A stretch of 64,000 nucleotides of DNA, from NCBI RefSeq assembly GCF_000284595.1, contig NC_017671.1:4621001-4685000 (forward strand). The letters are read 5' to 3'. A program made the translations under genes and the position numbers. The notes under the pieces were generated by a model, which was not told where the DNA came from, did not search any database, and was given only the letters and a program-made list of their open reading frames with translations. Below, piece by piece: positions 24,994-34,240 of this stretch (the first letter of the stretch is position 1; every line of letters begins with the position of its first letter). This DNA comes from Stenotrophomonas maltophilia D457 (GTDB taxonomy: Bacteria > Pseudomonadota > Gammaproteobacteria > Xanthomonadales > Xanthomonadaceae).

Positions 24994-27900
24994 ATGTTCA
25001 AGCTGATCATTGAAACAGCGGTGCGCCACCGCTGGCTGGTGGTGTTCATGGCCGCACTGATCGCCGCGGTGGGCCTGTTCCAGCTGGGCAAGCTGCCGAT
25101 CGACGCGGTGCCGGACATCACCAACCGTCAGGTACAGATCAACACGGTAGCACCGGCGCTGACACCGGAGCAGATCGAGCGGCAGGTGACCTATCCGCTG
25201 GAAACCGCGCTGGCCGGCATCCCCGGCCTGACCACCACGCGTTCGCTGTCGCGCAATGGTTTCTCGCAGGTCACCGCGATCTTCACCGATGCCACCGACA
25301 TCTACTTCGCCCGCCAGCAGGTGGCCGAACGCATGCGCGAGGCATCGGAAGACCTGCCCGATGGTGCATCACCGATGCTGTCGCCGGTCACCACCGGCCT
25401 TGGCGAGGTGCTGATGTGGACGGTGGACTTCACCGCGTTCGATCCGGCCAAACTGGCCAAACCCGATGAAGCGGGCTGGCAGGCCGGCGAGGTCTACCGC
25501 ACACCGGAAGGCAACCTGCTGCGTACGCCCGAAGAACGTGCGACCTACCTGCGCACCGTGCAGGACTGGATCATCGCGCCGCAGATGCGTTCCAGCCCGG
25601 GGCTGGCCGGCGTCGATACGGTTGGCGGCTACGTCAAGGAATACGGCGTGCATCCGGACAGCGCCAAACTGGCCGCGCATGGCCTCGGCCTGGCCGACCT
25701 GGTCACTGCGCTGCAGCGTTCCAACGTGCAGGCCGGTGCCGGCTTCGTACAGCGTGCCGGCGAGGGCCTGGTGGTACGTGCCGACGGCCTGGCGCTGACC
25801 ACCGACGACCTGGCACAGGCCCCGGTGGCGACCCGCAATGGCGTGGTGGTACGCGTAGCCGATGTGGCCACGGTGGAACTGAGCCGCGCGCCGCGGCTGG
25901 GTGCGGCCAGCCGCAACGGCCATGAAGCCGTGCTGGGCACCGCGCTGATGATTGCCGGTGGCAACAGCCGCACCGTGGCCCAGGCAGCGGCCGCGCGCCT
26001 GGAACAGGTAAACAAGTCACTGCCGGCCGACATCGTGGCGGCACCGGTGCTGGACCGCAGCGTGCTGGTCAATTCCACCATCAAGACCGTCGCCAGGAAC
26101 CTCACCGAGGGCGCGCTGCTGGTGGTGGTGGTGCTGTTCCTGCTGCTGGGCAACCTGCGTGCGGCAACGATCACCGCGCTGGTGATTCCGCTGTCGTTCC
26201 TGTTCGCAGTGATCGGCATGAACCGCTTCGGCATCAGTGGCAACCTGATGAGCCTGGGTGCGCTGGACTTCGGCATCCTGGTGGACGGTGCGGTGATCGT
26301 GGTCGAGTCGACACTGCTGATGCTGGGCCAGCGCCGCGCCGAACTGGGCCGTGCGCTGACCGCGATGGAACGCCTGCGCGTAGCCGCCGATTCGGCCATT
26401 AAGATGGCGCGCCCTGCGGCCTTCGGCCAGCTGATCATCCTGCTGGTGTTCGCGCCGATCCTCACGCTGGAGGGCGTGGAGGGCAAGACGTTCCACCCGA
26501 TGGCGGCCACGTTCATGCTGGCCCTGGTCGGTGCCTTCCTGTTCTCCTTCACCTTCGTGCCGGCGATGGCCGCGCTGCTGGTGCGCGAGCCCAAGGTGAA
26601 GGACGGCGATGCGCACGCGGACGACGGCGAGCACGAAACCAGGCTGATCCGCGTGCTGCGTGCGCGCATCGAACCGGTGGTGCGCAAGGCCGTGGCGCAC
26701 CCGCGCACGGTGCTGGCCGGTGCGGTGATGATGGTGGTGGTGGGCATCGGCGCGTTCTCGCTGCTGGGCCGCGAGTTCATGCCGACCCTGGATGAAGGCA
26801 ACGTGGCGATGCAGGCCCTGCGCGTGCCATCGACCTCGCTGGAGCAGTCACTGGCAATGCAGCTGGCGCTGGAAAAGGCGATTGCCAAGCAGCCGGAAGT
26901 GGAAACCGTGTTCTCGCGCACCGGTACCGCCGAGGCGGCGATCGACCCGATGCCGACCAATATTTCCGACAGCGTGATCGTGTTGAAGCCACGCAAGGAC
27001 TGGCCCGATCCGACGCTGGCCAAGGACGCACTGGTGGCGCGCTTCGAGAAACTGGCCGGGCAGCAGCTGGGCAACAGCTTCGAGTTCAGCCAGCCGATCG
27101 AGCTGCGCTTCAACGAACTGATTTCCGGCGTGCGTACCGACCTGGCCGTAATGATCTTTGGTGATGACTTCAGCCAGCTGCAGAAGGTGGCCGACCAGGT
27201 GGCGTTGAAGCTGCGTGCGGTGGATGGCGCGGCCGACGTGCGGGTGGAACAGATCTCCGGCCTGCCCACGCTCAACGTGGCGATCGACCACGTGGCGGCG
27301 GCACAGTACGGGTTGAGCGCTGCAGATGTGAGTGATGCGCTGTCCACCGGCATCGGCGGTACCACGGCCGGCAAGATCTTCGAAGGCGACCGCCGCTTCA
27401 ACGTGGTGGTGCGCCTGGACGATGCCTCGCGCAACGATCCGGACCAGCTGGCCTCGCTGCCGATCGCCACGCCATCGGGGCTCGTGATTCCGTTGTCGTC
27501 GGTGGCGCGCATTACCGTGAGCGAAGGGCCGAACCAGATCAGCCGCAACAACGGCAGCCGCCGCGTGGTGGTGCAGGCCAACGTGCGCGGTCGCGATCTG
27601 GGCGGCTTCGTCGGCGAGGCGCAGGCCGCGGTGGCCGACGTGGCGCTGCCGCCGGGCGCCTACCTGACCTGGGGCGGTCAGTTCGAGAACCTGCAGCGCG
27701 CGGAGAAGCGGTTGGCAACCGTGGTGCCGGTGGTGTTCCTGCTGATCGGCAGCCTGCTGTTCATGGCCCTGCGCAGCGGCAAGGAAGCCATTCTGGTGTT
27801 CAGCTGCGTGCCGTTGGCGCTGGTCGGTGGCATCCTCGCTCTGCTGCTGCGAGGCATGCCATTCTCGGTATCGGCGGCAGTTGGCTTCATCGCCGTCTCC

Positions 27901-28203
27901 GGCGTGGCCACGTTGAACGGCCTGGTGCTGATGCAGGCGATCCGCGAACGCCTGGACGCCGGCGACCTGCCGCTGCAGGCAGCAATCAACGGTGCCTCCA
28001 GCCGCATCCGCGCGGTGCTGACCACGGCGCTGGTGGCGATCGTCGGCTTCATCCCGATGGCGATTGCCAGCGGTTCCGGTGCGGAGGTGCAGAAGCCGCT
28101 GGCCACGGTGGTGATCGGTGGCCTGATCACCGCCACCGTGCTGACCCTGCTGGTGCTGCCGACCTTCGCAGCACGGGTGGCCAAGCCGCGGCCGGTGGGG
28201 TGA
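24994..28203 (+). CDS. czcA: Heavy-metal efflux RND pump, CzcA type
   Basis: 1069 residues from the ATG at 24994, preceded by GAGGAGG; the frame's upstream extension to 24922 lies inside czcB. MFKLIIETAVRHRWLVV and LPIDAVPDITNRQVQINT are hallmark CzcA/CusA N termini. The TM4 element DFGILVDGAVIVVE (D425, D431, E438) keeps all three acidic residues of the divalent-cation HME1 subgroup (Zn/Co/Cd), unlike Cu/Ag pumps. Twelve membrane helices and two large periplasmic loops, at the inner membrane. No CzcRS regulator is encoded next to it. Confidence 0.95.
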   Translation: MFKLIIETAVRHRWLVVFMAALIAAVGLFQLGKLPIDAVPDITNRQVQINTVAPALTPEQIERQVTYPLETALAGIPGLTTTRSLSRNGFSQVTAIFTDATDIYFARQQVAERMREASEDLPDGASPMLSPVTTGLGEVLMWTVDFTAFDPAKLAKPDEAGWQAGEVYRTPEGNLLRTPEERATYLRTVQDWIIAPQMRSSPGLAGVDTVGGYVKEYGVHPDSAKLAAHGLGLADLVTALQRSNVQAGAGFVQRAGEGLVVRADGLALTTDDLAQAPVATRNGVVVRVADVATVELSRAPRLGAASRNGHEAVLGTALMIAGGNSRTVAQAAAARLEQVNKSLPADIVAAPVLDRSVLVNSTIKTVARNLTEGALLVVVVLFLLLGNLRAATITALVIPLSFLFAVIGMNRFGISGNLMSLGALDFGILVDGAVIVVESTLLMLGQRRAELGRALTAMERLRVAADSAIKMARPAAFGQLIILLVFAPILTLEGVEGKTFHPMAATFMLALVGAFLFSFTFVPAMAALLVREPKVKDGDAHADDGEHETRLIRVLRARIEPVVRKAVAHPRTVLAGAVMMVVVGIGAFSLLGREFMPTLDEGNVAMQALRVPSTSLEQSLAMQLALEKAIAKQPEVETVFSRTGTAEAAIDPMPTNISDSVIVLKPRKDWPDPTLAKDALVARFEKLAGQQLGNSFEFSQPIELRFNELISGVRTDLAVMIFGDDFSQLQKVADQVALKLRAVDGAADVRVEQISGLPTLNVAIDHVAAAQYGLSAADVSDALSTGIGGTTAGKIFEGDRRFNVVVRLDDASRNDPDQLASLPIATPSGLVIPLSSVARITVSEGPNQISRNNGSRRVVVQANVRGRDLGGFVGEAQAAVADVALPPGAYLTWGGQFENLQRAEKRLATVVPVVFLLIGSLLFMALRSGKEAILVFSCVPLALVGGILALLLRGMPFSVSAAVGFIAVSGVATLNGLVLMQAIRERLDAGDLPLQAAINGASSRIRAVLTTALVAIVGFIPMAIASGSGAEVQKPLATVVIGGLITATVLTLLVLPTFAARVAKPRPVG

Positions 28204-28210
28204 GGCGAGA

Positions 28211-28250
28211 GGGGGTCGGATCCCTTTCCACAGGAAAGGGATCCGACCCC
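28211..28250. repeat. GGGGTC hairpin repeat, copy 5
   Basis: GGGGTCGGATCCCTTTCC, a short loop and a perfect complementary arm. It starts eight bases after the czcA stop, so it is the first 3' hairpin of the operon. Confidence 0.88.
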
Positions 28251-28262
28251 GTGACCGGGTCG

Positions 28263-28288
28263 GGTTGCCGGCCAGCGGCCGGCACTAC
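28263..28288 (-). repeat. Single SMAG-type palindrome
   Basis: GTAGTGCCGGCCGCTGGCCGGCAACC on the minus strand, between czcA and the convergent DUF885 gene. Confidence 0.75.
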
Positions 28289-28298
28289 CCTTGCACGG

Positions 28299-30071
28299 TC
28301 AGGCCTTCTTGCGCTCGGCGATGTAGGCCTGGATCTGCTGTTCCAGCACCGGCAGCGGCACCGAGCCCTGCTTGAGCAGGGTGTCGTGGAAGCCCTTGAT
28401 GTCGAACTTGTCGCCCAGCTCCTTCTCGGCCTGCGCACGCAGGCGCACGATGGCGATCTCGCCCAGCTTGTAGCTCAGCGCCTGGCTAGGCCAGGAGATG
28501 TAGCGGTCCACCTCGGTGGTCACTTCATGCTCGCTCAGCGCGGTGTGGTCACGCAGGTAGGCCAACGCCTGCTCGCGGGTCCAGCCCTTGCTGTGCACGC
28601 CGGTGTCGATCACCAGGCGCGCCGCGCGCCACATCTCGTAGGTCAGGCGGCCGAAATCCTCGTATGGGGTTTCGTAGATGCCCATCTCCACGCCCAGCTT
28701 CTCGCAGTACAGCGCCCAGCCTTCGCCATAGGCGGAGATGTAGGCGTTGCGGCGGAACTCCGGCAGGTTCTTCTGCTCGGCGGCGATCGCGCCCTGCAGC
28801 GAGTGGCCCGGATCGGATTCATGCAGGGTCAGCGCCGGCAGGTTGTACAGCGGGCGCGACGGCAGGTTGTAGGTGTTGAGCCAGTAGGTGCCCATGCCAC
28901 CGCGGCCGGCCGTCCAGAACGGTGCGATGTCCGGCGGCACCGGCACGATGGTGAAGCGCGCGCGCGGCAACGTCATGTACTTGCCCAGCTGGCCGTCCGC
29001 CCGCTTGGAGATCCACGCGGCACGCGACAGCAGCTCTTCCGGCGTCTTTGCATAGAACTGCGGATCGGTACGCAGGAAGGTCAGGAACTCGGCAAAGCTG
29101 CCCTTGAACTTCACCTGCTTGATGATGTCGTTCATTTCCTTCTGGATGCGCGCGACCTCATCCAGGCCGATGCGGTGGATCTCGTCCGGCGACAGGTCCA
29201 GCGTGGTGTACTCGTGGATCTGCTGCCGGTAGTACGCCTTGCCATCGGGCATCGCTTCGGCGGCCAGGGTGGTACGCGCCTGCGGCACGTACTCGTTGAC
29301 GAAGAAGGTGCGCAGCTGCTGGAACGCCGGCACCACCTTGCCGCTGATTGCTTCGCGCGCCTGCGCCTGCAGCCTGGCCTGCTCGGCGGCCGGGATGGTG
29401 GTGGGCAGCTTCTTGAACGGCGCGTACAGCGGCGACTCGGTCGGGTCCTTCAGCTCGGCGACGGTGGCGATGGACACTTCGCGGCCATCGAGCACCGCGC
29501 GCGGCACGCTGAAACCACGCTTCAGGCCGGCGCGCATGTTCTCGGTCTGCTGGCCGAAGTAGCGCGGTACATCATTCAGGCGTGCGATGTAGTTCTGGTA
29601 GTCCTGCACGGTCTTCATCTCGCGCCGGGCCATGAAGGACAGGTTGGACCAGAACGAGGAATCGGCGTTGAACGGCATCTCGTAGCCGCGCAGGCGCGTC
29701 TCTTCGGCCAGGTTGAACACCTGGTCGTGGTAGATCGCGTAGTTGACCTGGTTGTCGGCCGACAGGGTCTTCGGGTCGATCTTCTTCAGCGCGGCCAGGG
29801 TCTCATCCCACACCTTCAGGCGCGCCTGCTGCGCGGCCGGGCCGACGTCGGGCATGCGGGTGGCGTTGGCCGGGGCGTCCTCGTCCTCGCTGGCCTCGCC
29901 ACCGCCCTGCTGGCGCCACTTCCATTCCTTCTCGTACAGCGCGCGGAAGGCGGCGTCGGCGGGCGATTCAGTGGCCACGCCGGACGGTGCGGCGGTGGCG
30001 GGCGGCGCGGCCAGGGCCACGGCGGGGGCGGACAGGGCGATCAGCAGGGCAACGGCAAGACGGGTTTTCAC
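28299..30071 (-). CDS. DUF885-family exported protein (putative metallopeptidase-like)
   Basis: 590 residues from a GTG at 30071, chosen because the signal peptide (VKTRLAVALLIALSAPAVALA) begins there with GGGAA upstream; the frame is open to 30194. Two conserved family elements resemble zinc-peptidase sites: LHESDPGHSLQ near residue 415 (HE...H) and AYGEGWALYCEKLG near 450 (second glutamate). DUF885 proteins are often linked to M32-like carboxypeptidases, but activity is not proven from sequence. Periplasmic location is predicted. It is flanked by repeats on both sides. Confidence 0.88.
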   Translation of the reverse strand: MKTRLAVALLIALSAPAVALAAPPATAAPSGVATESPADAAFRALYEKEWKWRQQGGGEASEDEDAPANATRMPDVGPAAQQARLKVWDETLAALKKIDPKTLSADNQVNYAIYHDQVFNLAEETRLRGYEMPFNADSSFWSNLSFMARREMKTVQDYQNYIARLNDVPRYFGQQTENMRAGLKRGFSVPRAVLDGREVSIATVAELKDPTESPLYAPFKKLPTTIPAAEQARLQAQAREAISGKVVPAFQQLRTFFVNEYVPQARTTLAAEAMPDGKAYYRQQIHEYTTLDLSPDEIHRIGLDEVARIQKEMNDIIKQVKFKGSFAEFLTFLRTDPQFYAKTPEELLSRAAWISKRADGQLGKYMTLPRARFTIVPVPPDIAPFWTAGRGGMGTYWLNTYNLPSRPLYNLPALTLHESDPGHSLQGAIAAEQKNLPEFRRNAYISAYGEGWALYCEKLGVEMGIYETPYEDFGRLTYEMWRAARLVIDTGVHSKGWTREQALAYLRDHTALSEHEVTTEVDRYISWPSQALSYKLGEIAIVRLRAQAEKELGDKFDIKGFHDTLLKQGSVPLPVLEQQIQAYIAERKKA

Positions 30072-30238
30072 GAGCACAGGTTCCCGGGAAGGCAGACCCC
30101 GATCATGGCACCCCCCATCGCCCGTGGCATGGGACGAAGGTCCTGCCTGCGCAGCAGACCGGGGCCCCGGTAGCCAGGTACGCAGTAGACCCACGTCATG
30201 CGTGGATGCGCCGCGGATCCGGACAGGGTGATCCGGAC

Positions 30239-30277
30239 GGGGTCAGAGCCCTTTCCCATGGAAAGGGATCCGACCCC
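30239..30277. repeat. GGGGTC hairpin repeat, copy 6
   Basis: GGGGTCAGAGCCCTTTCC, loop CAT, GGAAAGGGATCCGACCCC. It lies just past the 3' end of the minus-strand lipid-A-N gene. Confidence 0.88.
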
Positions 30278-30284
30278 CGGGGCC

Positions 30285-30632
30285 TCAGTGGCTGGCCTTG
30301 TCGCGCTTCCAGCCGCGGTGCTTGATGTCCAGGTGCAGGCTGTACAGCGCGGTGAACGCCGGGAACAGGTTCTGCAGCACGCCCACCGAGTCCTGCTTGG
30401 CCGAGAACAGGAAGTAGCTCAGCGTCATCAGGCTGCCGAGCACGCTCATGTACCAGAACAGGCGCGGGATCACCGGCTTGCCGGCGCGCTTGGACGCGAC
30501 GAACTGGACCAGCCAGCGGCCGCCGAACATCAGCGCGCCGGTATAGCCGATCAGCTTCCAGCCGGTCACGTGCAGGCCGGTCCAGTACAGCCAGGTCAGC
30601 GGCTGGTCGAGCCAATGCAGCTCCAGATCCAT
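30285..30632 (-). CDS. Lipid-A-disaccharide-synthase N-terminal-domain membrane protein
   Basis: 115 residues with three predicted membrane helices. The block WKLIGYTGALMFGGRWLVQF, the basic KRAGKPVIPRLFWYMSVLGS and the last helix NLFPAFTALYSLHL fit the LAB_N domain, found alone or at the N terminus of some LpxB proteins. Such stand-alone proteins typically accompany a GT2 polyprenyl-phosphate glycosyltransferase and probably help move or present the lipid-linked sugar. The start overlaps the stop of the upstream GT2 gene (TGATG), so they are coupled. Confidence 0.88.
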   Translation of the reverse strand: MDLELHWLDQPLTWLYWTGLHVTGWKLIGYTGALMFGGRWLVQFVASKRAGKPVIPRLFWYMSVLGSLMTLSYFLFSAKQDSVGVLQNLFPAFTALYSLHLDIKHRGWKRDKASH

Positions 30633-31354
30633 CAGCGCTCCTCCACCGCGGTGCGCTTGCTGCGGGTGATCAGCCAGGCCACGCCACGCAGGTCGCGGAT
30701 GCCGACCAGCGCGCGGCCGAGGTTGTTGTACTTGGACACGCCAGCGGTACGGTGGCGGTGGTTGACCGGCACGCTGGTGGTCTTCCAGCCGGCGCGCTGC
30801 ATCAGCGCCGGCAGGTAGCGGTGCATGTGGTCGAAGTACGGCAGGTCGAGGAACGCGCTGCGTTCGAACAGCTTGATGCCGCAGCCGGTATCGGGCGTAT
30901 CGTCGCGCAGCATGCGTGCACGGATGGCGTTGGCCCATTTGCTGGCCCAGCGCTTGCTGCCGCTGTCCTGGCGGTTGACGCGCCAGCCGGCGAACAGCTT
31001 CACCTGCGCCTCGGCGGCGTCGCGTGCGGCGAGCAGCTTGGGGATATCGGCCGGATCGTTCTGGCCATCGCCATCCAGGGTCGCGATCCACGGCGCGCGG
31101 GCGTGCTTGACGCCGGTGCGCACCGCGGTGCTCTGCCCGCTCTGGTTCACATGGTGCAGCACGCGCAGTTCCGGGGTGGCCGCCTTCAGTCCCTGCAGCA
31201 CCGCCAGGGTGTCATCGCGCGAGTGATCGTCGATGTAGACGATTTCGAACGGCAGCCGGCCACGCAGCGCGGCGGTGATTTCGGCGACCAGCGGGGCGAC
31301 ATTGTCGCGCTCGTTGAATACCGGGACGACAACGGAAAGCTCGGGTTGGCTCAT
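30632..31354 (-). CDS. GT2 glycosyltransferase, dolichol-phosphate-mannosyltransferase type
   Basis: 240 residues from the ATG at 31354 (a TTG 15 bases upstream is an alternative without ribosome site). The GT-A motif set is seen: LSVVVPVFNERDNVAPLV at the start, VYIDDHSRDDT, and the metal-binding DGDGQNDP near residue 95. No C-terminal membrane helices, so the soluble DPM1-like form. It is predicted to transfer a sugar to undecaprenyl phosphate for envelope polysaccharide or lipid A modification, with the LAB_N protein encoded downstream. Confidence 0.9.
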   Translation of the reverse strand: MSQPELSVVVPVFNERDNVAPLVAEITAALRGRLPFEIVYIDDHSRDDTLAVLQGLKAATPELRVLHHVNQSGQSTAVRTGVKHARAPWIATLDGDGQNDPADIPKLLAARDAAEAQVKLFAGWRVNRQDSGSKRWASKWANAIRARMLRDDTPDTGCGIKLFERSAFLDLPYFDHMHRYLPALMQRAGWKTTSVPVNHRHRTAGVSKYNNLGRALVGIRDLRGVAWLITRSKRTAVEER

Positions 31355-31444
31355 AAGGCACTCGGCCAAAGGGGGGACAAAGACCGCGCATTCTCCGCTG
31401 CCGAGGTTATCCGAAGATGAACCCCGCGGCGTGAGGATCCATCC

Positions 31445-32410
31445 TCAGGCGCGATCGCCAAAATACTCGCGGCACCACTGCACCACAGGCGGCAGGCCTT
31501 CTTCGATCGGGGTCACCGCATCGAAGCCGAAAGCGTCATGTGCGCGCCGGGTATCGGCCATCGTGCGCACCATGTCGCCGGGCTGCATGGGCTTGTACAC
31601 CTTCTGCGCGGGGCGGCCGGCGGCCTGCTCGATCACGCTGATGAAGCGCTCCAGCTCGACCGGCGTATGGTTGCCGAGGTTGAACACCCGGTGCGGCACC
31701 GGGCCGTCGGCCGGATGCGCGAGGGCGCCGAGGATACCGGACACAATGTCGGAGACATGTGTGAAATCGCGCTGCATGCGGCCTTCGTTGAACACATCGA
31801 TCGGCCGCCCGGCCAGCACCGCGCGGGAGAACAGCAGCGGTGCCATGTCCGGCCGGCCCCACGGGCCATACACGGTGAAGAAGCGCAGGCCGGTGGCATG
31901 CAGGCCGTACAGCTGCGCGTAGGTGTAGGCCATCAGCTCATTGGCCGCCTTGGTCGCCGCGTACAGCGAACGCGGCTGGTCTACGCGCTGGTCCTCGGAG
32001 AACGGCGGCGTGGCCGAATCGCCGTAGACCGAGCTGCTGGAGGCATACACCAGGTGCTGCACGCCGCGGTGGCGGCACAGTTCGAGCATGTTGACGAAGC
32101 CGACCAGGTTGCTGTCGACGTAGGCGTGCGGGTTTTCCAGCGAATAGCGCACGCCGGCCTGGGCGGCCAGATGGATCACCGCCGTCGGCTGCACTTCATC
32201 GAACAGCGCAGCCAGGCCCTCGCGGTCGGTCAGGTCCAGCGCGCGCAGGTCCAGCGACGGGCACAGCGCGGCCACGCGGTCGCGCTTGATCTGCGGGTCG
32301 TAGTAATCGTTGAAGTTGTCCAGGCCGACCACGGCCTGGCCGGCCTCCAGCAGTGCGCGGGCGGTGTAGGCACCGATGAAGCCGGCAGCGCCGGTGAGCA
32401 GGATGGTCAT
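31445..32410 (-). CDS. NAD-dependent nucleotide-sugar epimerase (UDP-glucuronate 4-epimerase type)
   Basis: 321 residues of an extended short-chain dehydrogenase. NAD-binding GAAGFIG (7-13), catalytic Ser in YASSSSVYG and the Y150-x3-K154 pair (YAATK) are visible. DNFNDYYDPQIKRDR and the RFFTVYGPWGRPDMAPLLF block are typical of UDP-glucuronate/UDP-galacturonate 4-epimerases. It supplies a nucleotide sugar for envelope polysaccharide. It lies 90 bases upstream of the GT2 gene on the same strand, so a shared transcript is possible. Confidence 0.9.
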   Translation of the reverse strand: MTILLTGAAGFIGAYTARALLEAGQAVVGLDNFNDYYDPQIKRDRVAALCPSLDLRALDLTDREGLAALFDEVQPTAVIHLAAQAGVRYSLENPHAYVDSNLVGFVNMLELCRHRGVQHLVYASSSSVYGDSATPPFSEDQRVDQPRSLYAATKAANELMAYTYAQLYGLHATGLRFFTVYGPWGRPDMAPLLFSRAVLAGRPIDVFNEGRMQRDFTHVSDIVSGILGALAHPADGPVPHRVFNLGNHTPVELERFISVIEQAAGRPAQKVYKPMQPGDMVRTMADTRRAHDAFGFDAVTPIEEGLPPVVQWCREYFGDRA

Positions 32411-32455
32411 GGCAGGGGCCTGGAAACGAAGTTCAGGCCCCTGATGTTACCGGTC

Positions 32456-33190
32456 TCAGAACAAACCGAAACGCTTCTTCGCCACGTTGGTGCGGCCGGG
32501 TTCGATTACATCCTGGATCTTCTTCGCGTCGAAGCGGTCGAGCAGCGCCTCGGCGCCCTTCCTCAGCTTCAGGTCCATCTCTTCGGGGTACAGCGGGACC
32601 AGGCTCATGAAGCTGATGGTCTTGCCGTCGTCCAGTTCCAGCGTGGCAAAGTCCTCCGGGGTGGTTACCGGCGTCAGCACGATGGCACCGTCGAAGCCCA
32701 CGCCCGGCGCATAGGGCTCGCTGGGATGGCCGTTGGGAATGGTGTGGCCGAAGCCCAGCCAGGTGTCGTACTCGTGCGGCAACCGCGCCATGCCCTTCAG
32801 CAGGCGCACCGGCCAGTAATTGCGCTCGTCCTCGAAGGCGTCCTGGGAGATGGGCCAGTCCGCCGGCAGGGTCACCATCAGTTCCATGTAGCGCGGCACG
32901 TCCGCGTCCACCTCGGCGGGCACGGTCATCGGCAGGTCGCTCATGCCGGAGGTGACCAGGCGCAGGTAAGGGCAGTGGCCATTGGCCGGCACCACGTGCA
33001 CGTCAATGTGCACCAGGTCGGAGATGATCTCGTGGAAGACACCGGATACCGGGCCCAGATGGCGTTCGAGGTGGGCGCTGATCGCCTCGATGTGGCGTTC
33101 TTCGCCGGTGGCGAGCACGAAGTCCTTTTCGCGGCGATGTACCAGTATCTGGGTGCCGTCCGGGCTGACGTCCTCGTATTCGTTGCTCAT
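32456..33190 (-). CDS. Suppressor-of-fused (SUFU) domain protein
   Basis: 244 residues from the ATG at 33190, preceded by GGGAGCAGG; the frame extends to 33268 without a ribosome site. Soluble. The middle has LVHIDVHVVPANGHCPYLRLVTSGMSDLPM and MELMVTLPADWPI, followed by YWPVRLLKGMARLPHEYDTWLGFGHTIPNG, which fits the bacterial SUFU-domain family, often linked to immunity or toxin-antitoxin genes elsewhere. Here it stands between the epimerase and parB. It could be an immunity-type or regulatory protein; no partner toxin is seen next to it. Confidence 0.8.
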   Translation of the reverse strand: MSNEYEDVSPDGTQILVHRREKDFVLATGEERHIEAISAHLERHLGPVSGVFHEIISDLVHIDVHVVPANGHCPYLRLVTSGMSDLPMTVPAEVDADVPRYMELMVTLPADWPISQDAFEDERNYWPVRLLKGMARLPHEYDTWLGFGHTIPNGHPSEPYAPGVGFDGAIVLTPVTTPEDFATLELDDGKTISFMSLVPLYPEEMDLKLRKGAEALLDRFDAKKIQDVIEPGRTNVAKKRFGLF

Positions 33191-33316
33191 GTCCTGCTCC
33201 CTGGATGAGGCCACGGACCGGAAGGCAGTGCATTCCCTCGGCGCGCGCGGCGGTACGTTCCCTGTCATTGGCGGGACACGGCAGGAACGGGCCGCGCCCC
33301 TGTCACTGCGCCGGGC

Positions 33317-34240
33317 TCAGCCCTGGCGCGTGCGCAGCTTTTCCAGCACGCCGTCCAGGGTATCCAGGTCGGTGTAGTGGATGATCAGCTTGCCCTTGCC
33401 ACCGCGGCCATGATTGATCGCCACCTTGGCGCCCAATGCTTCGGACAGTTCGGTCTCCAGCGAGGCGATATCAGCCTGCTGCACCTTCGGCGTGGCCGCC
33501 GGGCGGTTGCTCGGCACCTTGCCGGCGGCGAAGGCCTGCGCACGGCGCTCGACCTCGCGCACCGACCAGCCTTCATCGGCTGCTTCCTGGGCCAGCTTGC
33601 CAGCCAGCTCGGGAGCCAGGGTCAGCAGCGCGCGGGCGTGGCCCATTTCCAGGCGGCGGGTTTCCAGCAGCAGGCGGATCGCCACCGGCAGCTCCAGCAG
33701 GCGCAGCAGGTTGGACACCGCCGCGCGCGAGCGGCCGACGGCCTCGGCGGCCTCGGCATGGGTCAGGGTGAACTCGCTGATCAGGCGCTGCAGCGCCTCG
33801 GCTTCTTCCAGCGGATTGAGGTCTTCGCGCTGGATGTTCTCGATCAGCGCCATCGCGATGACGGTGCGGTCTTCCAGCTCGCGCACCACCACCGGCACTT
33901 CGTCCAGGCCGGCCAGCTGCGATGCGCGCCAACGGCGTTCACCGGCGACGATTTCGTAGTTGCCTGCCGGCAGCTGGCGCACCAGGATCGGCTGGATCAC
34001 GCCCTGCGACTTGATCGAGTCGGCCAACTCGGACAGCTTGCCCTCGTCCATCTCGCGGCGCGGCTGGTACTTGCCCGGCTGCAGCTGGCCGACCGGCAAC
34101 TTGCGCAGCACTTCCCCCGGCAGCGGCTCGATCACCGCGGTGGTGGCCTGCACCTGGCTGACCGCGCCTTTCGGGCCCAACAGCGCATCCAGGCCACGGC
34201 CGAGGCCTCGCTTCTTGGCTGCCGGCTTGCTGCTGGTCAT
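33317..34240 (-). CDS. parB: Chromosome-partitioning protein ParB
   Basis: 307 residues. N-terminal KKRGLGRGLDALLG, the CTP-binding ParB/Srx fold with QLQPGKYQPRR and VAGERRWRASQLAG, then a helix-turn-helix (LTHAEAAEAVGRSRAAVSNLLRLLELP) and a C-terminal dimerisation domain. The start overlaps the parA stop (TGATG). It binds parS sites near the origin and, with ParA, segregates the chromosome. No full parS is visible in this window. Confidence 0.97.
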   Translation of the reverse strand: MTSSKPAAKKRGLGRGLDALLGPKGAVSQVQATTAVIEPLPGEVLRKLPVGQLQPGKYQPRREMDEGKLSELADSIKSQGVIQPILVRQLPAGNYEIVAGERRWRASQLAGLDEVPVVVRELEDRTVIAMALIENIQREDLNPLEEAEALQRLISEFTLTHAEAAEAVGRSRAAVSNLLRLLELPVAIRLLLETRRLEMGHARALLTLAPELAGKLAQEAADEGWSVREVERRAQAFAAGKVPSNRPAATPKVQQADIASLETELSEALGAKVAINHGRGGKGKLIIHYTDLDTLDGVLEKLRTRQG

